Assembly (NCBI RefSeq): GCF_018476645.1
Contig: NZ_JAHCTB010000003.1
Location: 1 to 64,000 of the forward strand
Direction: 5' to 3'
Origin: Aequorivita echinoideorum
GTDB taxonomy: Bacteria > Bacteroidota > Bacteroidia > Flavobacteriales > Flavobacteriaceae
DNA: 64,000 nucleotides
Shown: positions 1-7,660 of the stretch, one piece after another
Numbering within the stretch: the stretch's first letter is position 1
Layout: the number at the start of each line of letters is the position of its first letter
Notes under the pieces: model-generated
Database searches by the model: none
What the model was told of the DNA's origin: nothing
The model's input: the letters and a program-made list of their open reading frames with translations, nothing else
Translations under genes and position numbers: made by a program

Positions 1-333
1 TAATAAAATATTCCAAAAAATTTCAAGAGCCTCCCGCGTCAAGCAAAAAACAGCTATCTGTTTTTCTAAGCGGTTGCAAATATAGAACGGATTTTGATTC
101 CTACAAACTTTCTGAAAAAATATTTTATAATGAAATCCAAAAGGATTTATAATGTATTGAAAGGGCATCAATTACAATTAAAATAATTTTGGTTTTTTTC
201 AGAATGTACTATTTAAACTGCAAGAAACATCTGGAACAAGTATTTGAATGTCTAAATATTTTAAAGAGCGAATAGCGAAGATAAAAAGTTTAAAAAACTA
301 TATCACAAAATTAAACAATTAGTTATCAACAGA
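1..333. other. intergenic region at left edge
   Basis: No coding region is seen in this AT-rich stretch. It holds a good leftward promoter (separate entry) for a gene lying outside the window. A weak hairpin at 46-65 (AAAAACAG, loop CTAT, CTGTTTTT) would be in the 5' leader of that leftward transcript. A 9-mer TTATCAACA occurs near 315. No clear intrinsic terminator is seen for the minus-strand gene that ends at 334. Confidence 0.6.
77..106 (-). promoter_or_regulatory. leftward Bacteroidota-type promoter
   Basis: On the minus strand the sequence reads TTG (106-104), 19 nt, then TATATTTG (84-77). This is an exact match to the Bacteroidota consensus TTG-N19-TAnnTTTG. It points out of the window to the left, so its gene is not visible. 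Confidence 0.6.
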
Positions 334-1008
334 TTAATTGTTCCAATGGCTCTTCAACTCCATAAAATCAATTTTATGTGCTGGTTTTTGTTCTTCTAAT
401 ATATAATCTTGAAAAGATCGCTGTAAAATATCTTCAATTAAATAATCTTCTTTTACATCAAAAGGTTGGTATTCTTCCTTGAGCGAGATTTCAAAAAAAC
501 TGGCGGTTGTGTTATACCAAAATGCCCGCCATCCTGTCCTTAATTCCTTAACGAGCTCAAAAGCGGTTCGCCCCGTTTGTCTGTGTATTAGTTTGACCAA
601 TATCTGTCCTTCGGTATGGGTCAGCTTTTTCAGTTTTTCAGAAAATTCTCCTTCTATATATTTCTGAATTCTTTTCGTGTATCTTCTTCTATCACTTTTC
701 TTCTCAATTGTTTTTAGTCTTTCCGTCATTGTGGTCAACCTTTCCGCGGCCAGTTTTGCGTAGGGGTATACTTTCCTTGTTTTTCTTCTTAATATAAGAT
801 AGCGCCTACGGTCTGTTTGTGAGCCAAATTCCAATTTTTTAAGCAAATAGACTTCATCTAGGTTTATAGCCTCCCGCGCAATTGTATCTCCTTCTACAAT
901 ATAATATAGTACTTGGGTAGAGTCTTGAGCGGTTTCAGATGTTTCTGAAATTATCTGTGCCCTTGCGCCAGAGGTTATAAGTAAAAAGAAAATTAAATAT
1001 TTTGCCAT
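334..1008 (-). CDS. DUF4294 domain-containing exported protein
   Basis: Protein of about 224 residues of a family common in Flavobacteriia and usually annotated DUF4294; function unknown. The longer reading frame starts at 1050, but an internal ATG at 1008 gives a clean signal peptide (MAKYLIFFLLITSGARAQ), so I place the start there. After the signal comes a basic, Arg/Lys-rich helical middle (RRRYLILRRKTRKVYPYAK) and a C-terminal part with a conserved-looking GRTAFELVKELR.GW region, which is the recognisable core. It stands alone, divergent from the M42 peptidase gene. Periplasmic location is inferred from the signal peptide. The family assignment is from memory of the motif, not a search. 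Confidence 0.75.
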   Translation of the reverse strand: MAKYLIFFLLITSGARAQIISETSETAQDSTQVLYYIVEGDTIAREAINLDEVYLLKKLEFGSQTDRRRYLILRRKTRKVYPYAKLAAERLTTMTERLKTIEKKSDRRRYTKRIQKYIEGEFSEKLKKLTHTEGQILVKLIHRQTGRTAFELVKELRTGWRAFWYNTTASFFEISLKEEYQPFDVKEDYLIEDILQRSFQDYILEEQKPAHKIDFMELKSHWNN

Positions 1009-1077
1009 TTGAAAATGCTTCCTAGTATTTATGGGTTCTTTTATATCCAAAAACGTTCCAAAAATAATGAAATTGCC

Positions 1078-1109
1078 TTGTCCCGCTTCTTCAGAAATAA
1101 CTAATTTTG
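1078..1109 (+). promoter_or_regulatory. promoter of the M42 peptidase gene
   Basis: TTG at 1078-1080, 21 nt spacer, then TAATTTTG at 1102-1109, matching TAnnTTTG. The start codon follows 35 nt downstream at 1145. Confidence 0.55.
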
Positions 1110-1144
1110 TGCTTCATCAAAGATTTTCGAAATAAAATAAATTT

Positions 1145-2230
1145 ATGAATACTTCCCTTTTAAACGAAAAATCCCTTTCATTTTTAGAAACATATTTAAA
1201 CAATCCGTCCCCTACTGGTTATGAATGGGACGGCCAGCGTATCTGGATGGACTATTTGAAGCCTTATGTGGACGAATTTTTCACTGATACCTATGGCACG
1301 GCTGTGGGAGTTATAAATCCTGATGCAAAATTTAGAGTCGTAATCGAAGGCCACGCAGATGAAATTTCTTGGTACGTTAATTATATATGCGATAATGGGT
1401 TGCTTTATGTAATTAGAAATGGCGGAAGTGACCACCAAATTGCCCCTTCAAAGATTGTCCATATCCATACGATGAATGGAATTAAAAAAGGAGTTTTTGG
1501 CTGGCCGGCCATACATACTAGGGATAAAGCTAAAGAGGAGGCTCCCAAACCCGAAAATATTTTTATTGACGTGGGTGCAAAAAATAAAGAGGAAGTCGAA
1601 AATATGGGAATTCACGTGGGTTGCGTAATTACTTACCCAGACCCATTCCATATTCTTAATGAGGACAAATTTGTATGTCGTGCGCTCGATAATAGAATGG
1701 GTGGATTTATGATTGCTGAAGTTGCACGCTTGTTGCACGAAAACAAAAACAAACTTCCATTTGGACTTTACATTACCAATTCCGTTCAAGAGGAAATAGG
1801 ATTGCGCGGCGCGGAAATGATTGCGCAGCGTATCAAGCCGAATATTGCCATTGTAACGGATGTGACCCATGATACTACCACCCCAATGATTGATAAGAAA
1901 AAGGAAGGACTTATTGAGTTGGGTTGCGGGCCCGTAATTGCTTACGCACCTGCAGTCCAACAAAAATTGCGGGATTTAATTACTGAAACTGCGGAGAAAA
2001 AAATGATTCCCTTTCAACGGTCTGCTTTGTCTAGAGCCACTGGGACAGATACAGATGCTTTTGCGTACAGCAATGGTGGCGTAGCTAGTGCCTTAATTTC
2101 GCTGCCACTTCGCTATATGCACACTACGGTGGAAATGGTTCACAGGGAAGATGTGGAAAATGTAATCAAACTTATTTATGAAACCCTTCTTTCCATAAAA
2201 GATGGGGAAACCTTCAGTTATTTTGAGTAG
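1145..2230 (+). CDS. M42 family metallopeptidase (glutamyl aminopeptidase/endoglucanase-like)
   Basis: 361 residues, the normal length for M42 aminopeptidases, which are cytosolic, form large self-compartmentalised complexes and trim peptides. Metal-ligand motifs are visible: a GHADEI.W segment near residue 69-75 (first His), CRALDNRMGG near 180 (bridging Asp), VQEEIGLRGA near 215 (catalytic Glu and ligand Glu), an Asp in VTDVTHD, and a C-terminal YMHTTVEMVH with the last His ligand. No signal peptide, so cytoplasmic. Single gene with its own promoter upstream and a bidirectional terminator downstream. Substrate preference (acidic or general) cannot be read from the sequence. Confidence 0.92.
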   Translation: MNTSLLNEKSLSFLETYLNNPSPTGYEWDGQRIWMDYLKPYVDEFFTDTYGTAVGVINPDAKFRVVIEGHADEISWYVNYICDNGLLYVIRNGGSDHQIAPSKIVHIHTMNGIKKGVFGWPAIHTRDKAKEEAPKPENIFIDVGAKNKEEVENMGIHVGCVITYPDPFHILNEDKFVCRALDNRMGGFMIAEVARLLHENKNKLPFGLYITNSVQEEIGLRGAEMIAQRIKPNIAIVTDVTHDTTTPMIDKKKEGLIELGCGPVIAYAPAVQQKLRDLITETAEKKMIPFQRSALSRATGTDTDAFAYSNGGVASALISLPLRYMHTTVEMVHREDVENVIKLIYETLLSIKDGETFSYFE

Positions 2231-2238
2231 TTTCTTTT

Positions 2239-2280
2239 TTAAAATCGCTTAATCTTTTTTCGGGGTTTAAGCGATTTTTA
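2239..2280. terminator. bidirectional intrinsic terminator
   Basis: Stem AAAATCGCTTAA (2241-2252) pairs with TTAAGCGATTTT (2267-2278), with T runs on both sides. It separates the convergent M42 peptidase and histidine kinase genes. The right arm begins inside the kinase stop codon (2267-2269) and includes its last codons, so the kinase message ends in its own terminator stem. Confidence 0.8.
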
Positions 2281-4630
2281 AAATATTTCTGTGTTTGTTC
2301 ATTTTTTCCAATAATAGATCGCGGCTTACGGGCTTAGTCATGTAGTCGTTCATCCCTATATCCAAAACACGTGATCTTGTTTCCTGAAGGGCATCGGCCG
2401 TTACCGCGATAATTGGGATATCACTTATTGTTTTTCCAAGTTCACCGCTGCGGATTATTTCTGTGGCTTCATAGCCATCCATTATAGGCATTTGCAAATC
2501 CATCAAAACTATATCGTACACATCCTTTTTCAAAGCTTCAATGGCTTCCTTTCCATTGTTGACTACCGCAAATGTGACGTGCTCGTAGCTATTGAGCATT
2601 TTTCTCATTACCATTTGGTTCAATAAATTATCCTCCACAACCAAAACGTGTTGCTTGCGCAGCGGAGCAATTTCAGGAGTTTTTTCAATAATTACTGTTT
2701 TGGATTCTTCGGATGCTTGAAGGAGTATGTCTATATAAATATTGGTTCCTTCATTTTCATTACTTTCTATATGAATGCTTCCGTGGTGCAATTCTACCAG
2801 GTGCCGGACAATGGTAAGGCCCAACCCTATTCCGCCAAATTTGCGCTTGTTGCCCAAGCGCATTTGGTTAAAACTGTTGAAGACGTTCTTTTTATATTCT
2901 TGGCTCATCCCCACTCCCGTATCTGTTACCGAAATAGAAAAACAATGCAAACCGTTCGATTTTTTTATGGATTTAAATTTGAAATAGACCGAGCCTTCCT
3001 CTGTGAATTTGACGGCGTTTGAAAGTACATTGTTTATAATCTGGATGAAACGCTCCACGTCGCCCAGAACGATGGTGGGTATTTCGTAATCCATTTCAAA
3101 TTTATAGGCAAGGCCCTTATTCTCTGCTTCGGTTTTCCAATTGTTGCTTATTTGGTGAAGCGCGATTGATGGATTGAATTCCTCGTGCTTCAATACGATT
3201 TCATTCTTTTCAATTTTTTCAAAATCGAGAATATCATTCACATTACTTAGCAGGCTCAGCGAAGCATTCTTAATCATCTCAAACTGCTTTCGGTCTTCCA
3301 TGTTTGCCTGTTTGCCCATTTCAACTTCGGCTATTCCCATAATGGTGTTTAAGGGAGTGCGAAGCTCGTGGCTCATGTTTGACATGAAATAGGATTTCAT
3401 TTCGCTTATTTCTTCAGATTTTTGAAGCGCTTCATCTTGTGAATTTTCCTTTTCCAACCGCAGTTTCCTAATTAAATTAGTCATCGAAATGGATAGAAAT
3501 ATAATTTCGAAACCCGTTCCAAACTTGGCGCTGTTCAAGGTGAAGAAATTATTGGGGAGCAAACTCAAATTATTCATCACAAAACCCAAAAGGCCAATTA
3601 CCAAAAAGAAAACCCCAAAGGAAAAATAAGGGTCTATTCTTATTCGTTTTACGCGCATTGTGAAAATGGTCGCGAGGATGATTACCAAACTCAAAAGACC
3701 GTTTAGGTTGCAGAATGGATAAGCAAATTCAAGTGTTTTTGGGCTGATGAATATCAATAAAAACGATATAACTACAATGCCGTAGAGTATGTTGTACAGT
3801 TTTTTGAACTTGGGCAGTTTGGTGTTTACGTTTAGAAAATATTCGCAATACTTCAGTAGAAAGAAATTGGAAAGCACTGCGGTAATCAATACGGCGCGTG
3901 CCGAAAAATAACCTCCATCCTGAAAGAAATACTGAAATAGAAAACCATCCAAAGCAGCCTGCATAAAACCAATGGAAAACACGTAGGCACCGTAATACAG
4001 AAATGCTTTCTGCTTGAGACTGGTGTAGAAAAACATATAAATAATACCCGCAAGAATGAGCAGCCCATAGAATAACCCAAGAAATAATTGCTGTGTGTAA
4101 TTCTCTCTCCAGAAAGCGCGTGGGTTATATAGATTTAAAGGTAGGTTGATGGTCTCGCCATCGCTTTTCAGGTTAATATAAAATTGTTGCGTGGTGTTCT
4201 CTGGAATTTCAAGCCGGAAAACGGAGGCACGGTGCGGCACCTGTCTATCTTCATATAAAATTTGATCACCACTTTTAAACTCCTGAACGTCTCCGTTTTC
4301 TGAAATTTGATAGAGGTTTACAAAATCAGTAATGGGCCTGCCAGTTTCGAGATAATACGTTTTGGCATCATCCGTAGTGTTTTTAAGATTGAATTTTACC
4401 CAATAATTATCAGAGGTAAAACCAACGCTGTGGTTTTCTGATGGCAAGGGTCGGAATATTTGGGGTGCGTTTTGAATCTGGTATAGACTGAAGGTTTTAT
4501 GGTCTGCTTTTGCAAATTCGGCGTATTCGTAAAGTTCGCCTTTGCTTTCTTCAGGATTAAAACTATCAACTGTTTGCGCAGAAGAAATTGTCCCCAAAAC
4601 GAGGACGCATAGTAGTAGGAGTTGTTTCAT
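2267..4630 (-). CDS. 7TMR-DISM hybrid sensor histidine kinase/response regulator
   Basis: About 787 residues. Order: signal peptide (MKQLLLLCVLVLGTISSAQ), periplasmic 7TMR-DISM extracellular domain (about 35-175), seven-helix membrane domain (about 180-385), short coiled coil, HisKA with H-box MSHELRTPLN (His about 421), HATPase with N-box NNVLSNAVKF, G1 DTGVGM and G2 GGIGLGL, then a receiver domain with DLQMP (phospho-acceptor Asp about 711) and TADA/KP motifs. It lacks an Hpt domain and a DNA-binding domain, so phosphate must pass to a partner coded elsewhere. The periplasmic DISM domain of this class is thought to bind carbohydrate-like ligands; the actual signal is unknown. I prefer the ATG at 4630 over the frame's earlier ATG at 4669 because it gives the signal peptide. 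Confidence 0.9.
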   Translation of the reverse strand: MKQLLLLCVLVLGTISSAQTVDSFNPEESKGELYEYAEFAKADHKTFSLYQIQNAPQIFRPLPSENHSVGFTSDNYWVKFNLKNTTDDAKTYYLETGRPITDFVNLYQISENGDVQEFKSGDQILYEDRQVPHRASVFRLEIPENTTQQFYINLKSDGETINLPLNLYNPRAFWRENYTQQLFLGLFYGLLILAGIIYMFFYTSLKQKAFLYYGAYVFSIGFMQAALDGFLFQYFFQDGGYFSARAVLITAVLSNFFLLKYCEYFLNVNTKLPKFKKLYNILYGIVVISFLLIFISPKTLEFAYPFCNLNGLLSLVIILATIFTMRVKRIRIDPYFSFGVFFLVIGLLGFVMNNLSLLPNNFFTLNSAKFGTGFEIIFLSISMTNLIRKLRLEKENSQDEALQKSEEISEMKSYFMSNMSHELRTPLNTIMGIAEVEMGKQANMEDRKQFEMIKNASLSLLSNVNDILDFEKIEKNEIVLKHEEFNPSIALHQISNNWKTEAENKGLAYKFEMDYEIPTIVLGDVERFIQIINNVLSNAVKFTEEGSVYFKFKSIKKSNGLHCFSISVTDTGVGMSQEYKKNVFNSFNQMRLGNKRKFGGIGLGLTIVRHLVELHHGSIHIESNENEGTNIYIDILLQASEESKTVIIEKTPEIAPLRKQHVLVVEDNLLNQMVMRKMLNSYEHVTFAVVNNGKEAIEALKKDVYDIVLMDLQMPIMDGYEATEIIRSGELGKTISDIPIIAVTADALQETRSRVLDIGMNDYMTKPVSRDLLLEKMNKHRNILKIA

Positions 4631-4871
4631 ATTTGGGGCTTTTTGAAACCTGCGGTAAACATACAACATAGTTAATCCATTCTAAAACATTTGGTTATAT
4701 ATTTCGTATAAATTTTCAATTATTTACGCTACTGAAAAACATATAGTTATGTTTTTCATTTAATAAACAAGATTAACTCATAAACACTCTTGGATAACAA
4801 ATTCAATTTTAATATCGCCTTTTGTAATTTCTTTAAGAGAAAATAATTGGTTGAAATTCTATTTTTAGCCT

Positions 4872-5960
4872 ATGGTTATAAAAGCTCCACAACTAAAAAA
4901 GATTCTGAAAAACCCGATAAAGGCTGCCGAGCTGGCCAATTTGGTTTACATTACAGAGAAAAGACTCACCATTAAAAGGCACCGCCACGGGAAGGGATTT
5001 TACTACACGGAAGCCGATAAAAAAATAAAGACCAAAAAAGATATTAAGCGCTTCCAGAGTCTGGTGATTCCACCGGCTTGGGAGGAGGTTTTGATAACCC
5101 CGGTGCTGAACGGCCATTTGCAGGTTGTGGGGCGCGATGAGAAAAACAGAAAGCAATACCGCTACCATCCCCACTGGAACCAAATACGGAACATGACCAA
5201 GTTTTTTAAAATGGCGGCCTTTGGCAACGTGCTTCCGGAAATAAGAAAACAGGTAGGACTGGACCTGAAACTAGGCAAGATGACCAAACGGAAATGCCTG
5301 GCGCTGGTGGTACGGTTGATGGAGGAAACGCACATACGCATAGGGAACGACTATTATGCGCGCAACAACAAGAGCTACGGCCTTTCCACCTTGCGCACCA
5401 AGCACGTGGCCATACACAAGAACAAGATGAAGTTCAATTTTGTGGGGAAAAAAGGAAAGGCGCATTCCATTACTGTTCAAAATAAAAAATTGCAGAAGTT
5501 GGTGATGCAGTGCGAGGAAATTCCCGGATGGGAACTTTTTCAATATTATGATGAGGATGGCGACCACCACCGAATTGATAGTGGGATGGTGAACGACTAT
5601 ATTCACGAAATAAGTGGCGATTTATTTTCGGCGAAGGATTTCAGGACGTGGGCAGCGAGCAAAATTTTCTTTGAAACGCTGGCCGTTTTGGAAAAACCGG
5701 AGACCGAGACGCAGAAAAAGAAGAACATTATTACCGCTTACGATGCCGCGGCGGAAGGCCTTGGCAATACGCGCACCGTGTGCAGGAAATACTACGTGCA
5801 CCCTGCTCTGGTCGAGAATTACGAGGCCGGAAAATTGGATCCGTTTTTTGATGAAATGAATGCCAAGGACATTGGGACCGAATATATGAGCAATTCTGAA
5901 ATGGTTCTTTTGAAGATAATCGCTGGCTTTGAGATTGACTTTGAAGCTTCGGAGGATTAA
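4872..5960 (+). CDS. DNA topoisomerase IB
   Basis: 362 residues, typical of bacterial poxvirus-like type IB topoisomerases, which relax supercoils through a 3'-phosphotyrosyl intermediate. The N-terminal part (ITEKRLTIKRHRHGKGFYY, then FQSLVIPPAWEEV) matches the family. The catalytic core shows VVRLMEETHIRIGNDYY (first catalytic Arg), the KGKAH region (Lys), and CRKYYVHPALVENY with the nucleophile Tyr at about 307/308. Highly basic, no signal peptide, cytoplasmic. It stands alone, divergent from the sensor kinase. No clear terminator follows. Confidence 0.92.
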   Translation: MVIKAPQLKKILKNPIKAAELANLVYITEKRLTIKRHRHGKGFYYTEADKKIKTKKDIKRFQSLVIPPAWEEVLITPVLNGHLQVVGRDEKNRKQYRYHPHWNQIRNMTKFFKMAAFGNVLPEIRKQVGLDLKLGKMTKRKCLALVVRLMEETHIRIGNDYYARNNKSYGLSTLRTKHVAIHKNKMKFNFVGKKGKAHSITVQNKKLQKLVMQCEEIPGWELFQYYDEDGDHHRIDSGMVNDYIHEISGDLFSAKDFRTWAASKIFFETLAVLEKPETETQKKKNIITAYDAAAEGLGNTRTVCRKYYVHPALVENYEAGKLDPFFDEMNAKDIGTEYMSNSEMVLLKIIAGFEIDFEASED

Positions 5961-6335
5961 TTGCTTATAATAACCTTTTCTATTACTTCTTTGCATTTTT
6001 CCTCATTTGTATAGATTCAAACCTTTGCTATTTGCTTTCCTTTTGGCATACTTCGGCTATCATTTATTAAAAAATTCGATTATAAAAACGTTTCACATTC
6101 TGTGAGGCTTCTATTTTATGGTAAATTTTAAGATATAATAGGTTTTGCAGGAGATGAAAAAGGCTTTGCAAGAGATAAAATAGGCTTTGCAGGAAATAAA
6201 ATAAGCTTTGCAAGAGATGAAATAGGCTTTGCAGGAAATGAAATAGATAGTGTCCACATCATAGCGCATTACGGTGCTTTTCAATTCATTTAAATTTTAT
6301 TTTTGAGAAGTATTTTTTTTATTTGCATTGTTACA
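5961..6335. other. intergenic region with tandem repeat
   Basis: 375 bp with no supported gene. The main feature is a five-copy 21-bp tandem repeat (separate entry). The reading frame through the repeat is open from 6132 but has a stop just upstream (6129) and no start codon, so it is not called as coding. Confidence 0.7.
6140..6244 (+). repeat. five-copy 21-bp tandem repeat
   Basis: Five head-to-tail units of exactly 21 bp at 6140, 6161, 6182, 6203 and 6224, consensus AGGCTTTGCARGARATRAAAT. Alternate units differ in a regular way (GCAAGAGAT versus GCAGGAAAT), which suggests a two-unit duplication. The array ends 91 bp before the start of the PagL-like gene. A 21-bp period is two helical turns, so every copy faces the same side of the DNA. 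Confidence 0.9.
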
Positions 6336-7613
6336 ATGAAAAAATTACCGATTGTTTTTCTGTTTTTGCTTCCCATTTTTGGCTTTTCACAAGCTGAAAT
6401 TGACTGGAAAAAAAACGCAATGGTATTTACTCCCGAAATTTTATTGGGAATTACGGCGCCATCCAATTTTGGGTTTCCCGATACCGATCTTCAAAAACAA
6501 TTGATACTGGGTTTTGGGCGGGACCATAGCAACAATCCGCAGGAATGGGCATACAGACTGAAGCGACCTAAGACGGGATTGTCCTTTGGTTATACGGATT
6601 TTGGGAATATGGACAGTCTGGGCGTTGCGCTTACGGTGCTTCCATATATTGAGTTTAAGGGATTTGGGATGGATAACTTTACCGTTGTTGCTGGGATGGG
6701 CGCTTCATACTTTAGTGAGAAGTACCACCCAGAAAACAATCCCAACAACAAGGCTGTGACCACTACGCTTACATGGGCGTTTCGGCTTTTCTTCAAATAC
6801 AGAATATTTTCATCTGAAAAAATTGATTGGCGTGCGGGCGTGGGGTTTGCGCACCACTCAAACGGTCATACGCGCCTGCCCAACCAAGGATATAATTCCA
6901 TGGTATTTGGCGTTTCGGCAGATATCAAGAATTATGTGAAGGATGCTTCGGTTGAAGCGGGCGATGTGAGTTATACAGGTGAAAATTTCTATGAAAATTC
7001 GGTATATGAATACTACTCATTCCGTGGTGGTCTGGGGAAAAATGCATTTGCCATTGCGTTTAACGACAAAAAAGATGTGTACACCATTGCCGGGGAATAT
7101 GGGCGCGTTTACAACAAAACGTATAAAGTGGGCATCGGTTTTTATTACCGGTTTTACCAACATTATTATGATTATATACAAAGAAATGAGTCGCTTGTGC
7201 AGGATGGGCGGGAATTTGAAAATTACGGATCTGCCCCATTTTGGTATGCCACGAACTTCGGCATAAGTGTTCAAGGTGAAATTTTGTTGAACCAGGTGGG
7301 TATGGAATTTCAAGTGGGCTATAATCTGCATAAACCCGCGTATAAAATTGATTGGAGGATTAATGAGGGGTGGGATAATACGCCGCGGGAGATTCCAGAA
7401 AGTTGGATGCTGGGCGAATATGATTTTAAATTCAAAAGAAAATATAGAATTGCTACGCGGCTGGGACTTAAATACTATTTGATAGGTACCGAAAAACTAC
7501 CCGAGAATAACTTTTATGTTTCGGCAAATATAAATGCCAATTGGGGGCAGGCAGATTTTTCAGAATTAAGCCTTGGGTATATTCACAATTTTGAAATTCG
7601 AAAAAGAAAATAA
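6336..7613 (+). CDS. acyloxyacyl hydrolase / PagL-like lipid A deacylase, outer membrane
   Basis: About 425 residues from the ATG at 6336, which begins a signal peptide (MKKLPIVFLFLLPIFGFSQ); the frame also opens with an upstream TTG that I reject. The body is rich in alternating aromatic beta-strands, as in an outer-membrane barrel. A GFAHHSNGH motif near residues 171-178 has the His-x-Ser-Asn arrangement of the PagL catalytic site, where His and Ser act with a downstream Glu to remove the 3-O acyl chain of lipid A. The protein is longer than classical PagL (about 170), which is usual for Bacteroidota members, with extra strands at the C-terminus. Enzymatic activity is inferred from the motif only. 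An intrinsic terminator follows immediately. Confidence 0.75.
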   Translation: MKKLPIVFLFLLPIFGFSQAEIDWKKNAMVFTPEILLGITAPSNFGFPDTDLQKQLILGFGRDHSNNPQEWAYRLKRPKTGLSFGYTDFGNMDSLGVALTVLPYIEFKGFGMDNFTVVAGMGASYFSEKYHPENNPNNKAVTTTLTWAFRLFFKYRIFSSEKIDWRAGVGFAHHSNGHTRLPNQGYNSMVFGVSADIKNYVKDASVEAGDVSYTGENFYENSVYEYYSFRGGLGKNAFAIAFNDKKDVYTIAGEYGRVYNKTYKVGIGFYYRFYQHYYDYIQRNESLVQDGREFENYGSAPFWYATNFGISVQGEILLNQVGMEFQVGYNLHKPAYKIDWRINEGWDNTPREIPESWMLGEYDFKFKRKYRIATRLGLKYYLIGTEKLPENNFYVSANINANWGQADFSELSLGYIHNFEIRKRK

Positions 7614-7645
7614 AAAAACCCCTTCACTGAAGGGGTTTTCTTTTA
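7614..7645. terminator. bidirectional intrinsic terminator
   Basis: CCCCTTC (7619-7625), loop ACT, GAAGGGG (7629-7635), flanked by AAAAA on the left and TTTTCTTTT on the right. It lies between two convergent genes and should serve both. Confidence 0.9.
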
Positions 7646-7660
7646 AAATTAATCCTAACA

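Noticed and set aside
5271-5606. Overlapping antisense frames in the topoisomerase gene
   Set aside because: Shadows of the real gene with His/Leu-rich composition and no context.
6140-6244. CRISPR-like direct repeats
   Set aside because: The 21-bp units are directly adjacent without spacers.
6132-6300. Open frame through the 21-bp repeats (heptapeptide GFAGNEI-type)
   Set aside because: It has a stop codon at 6129 just upstream and no start codon.
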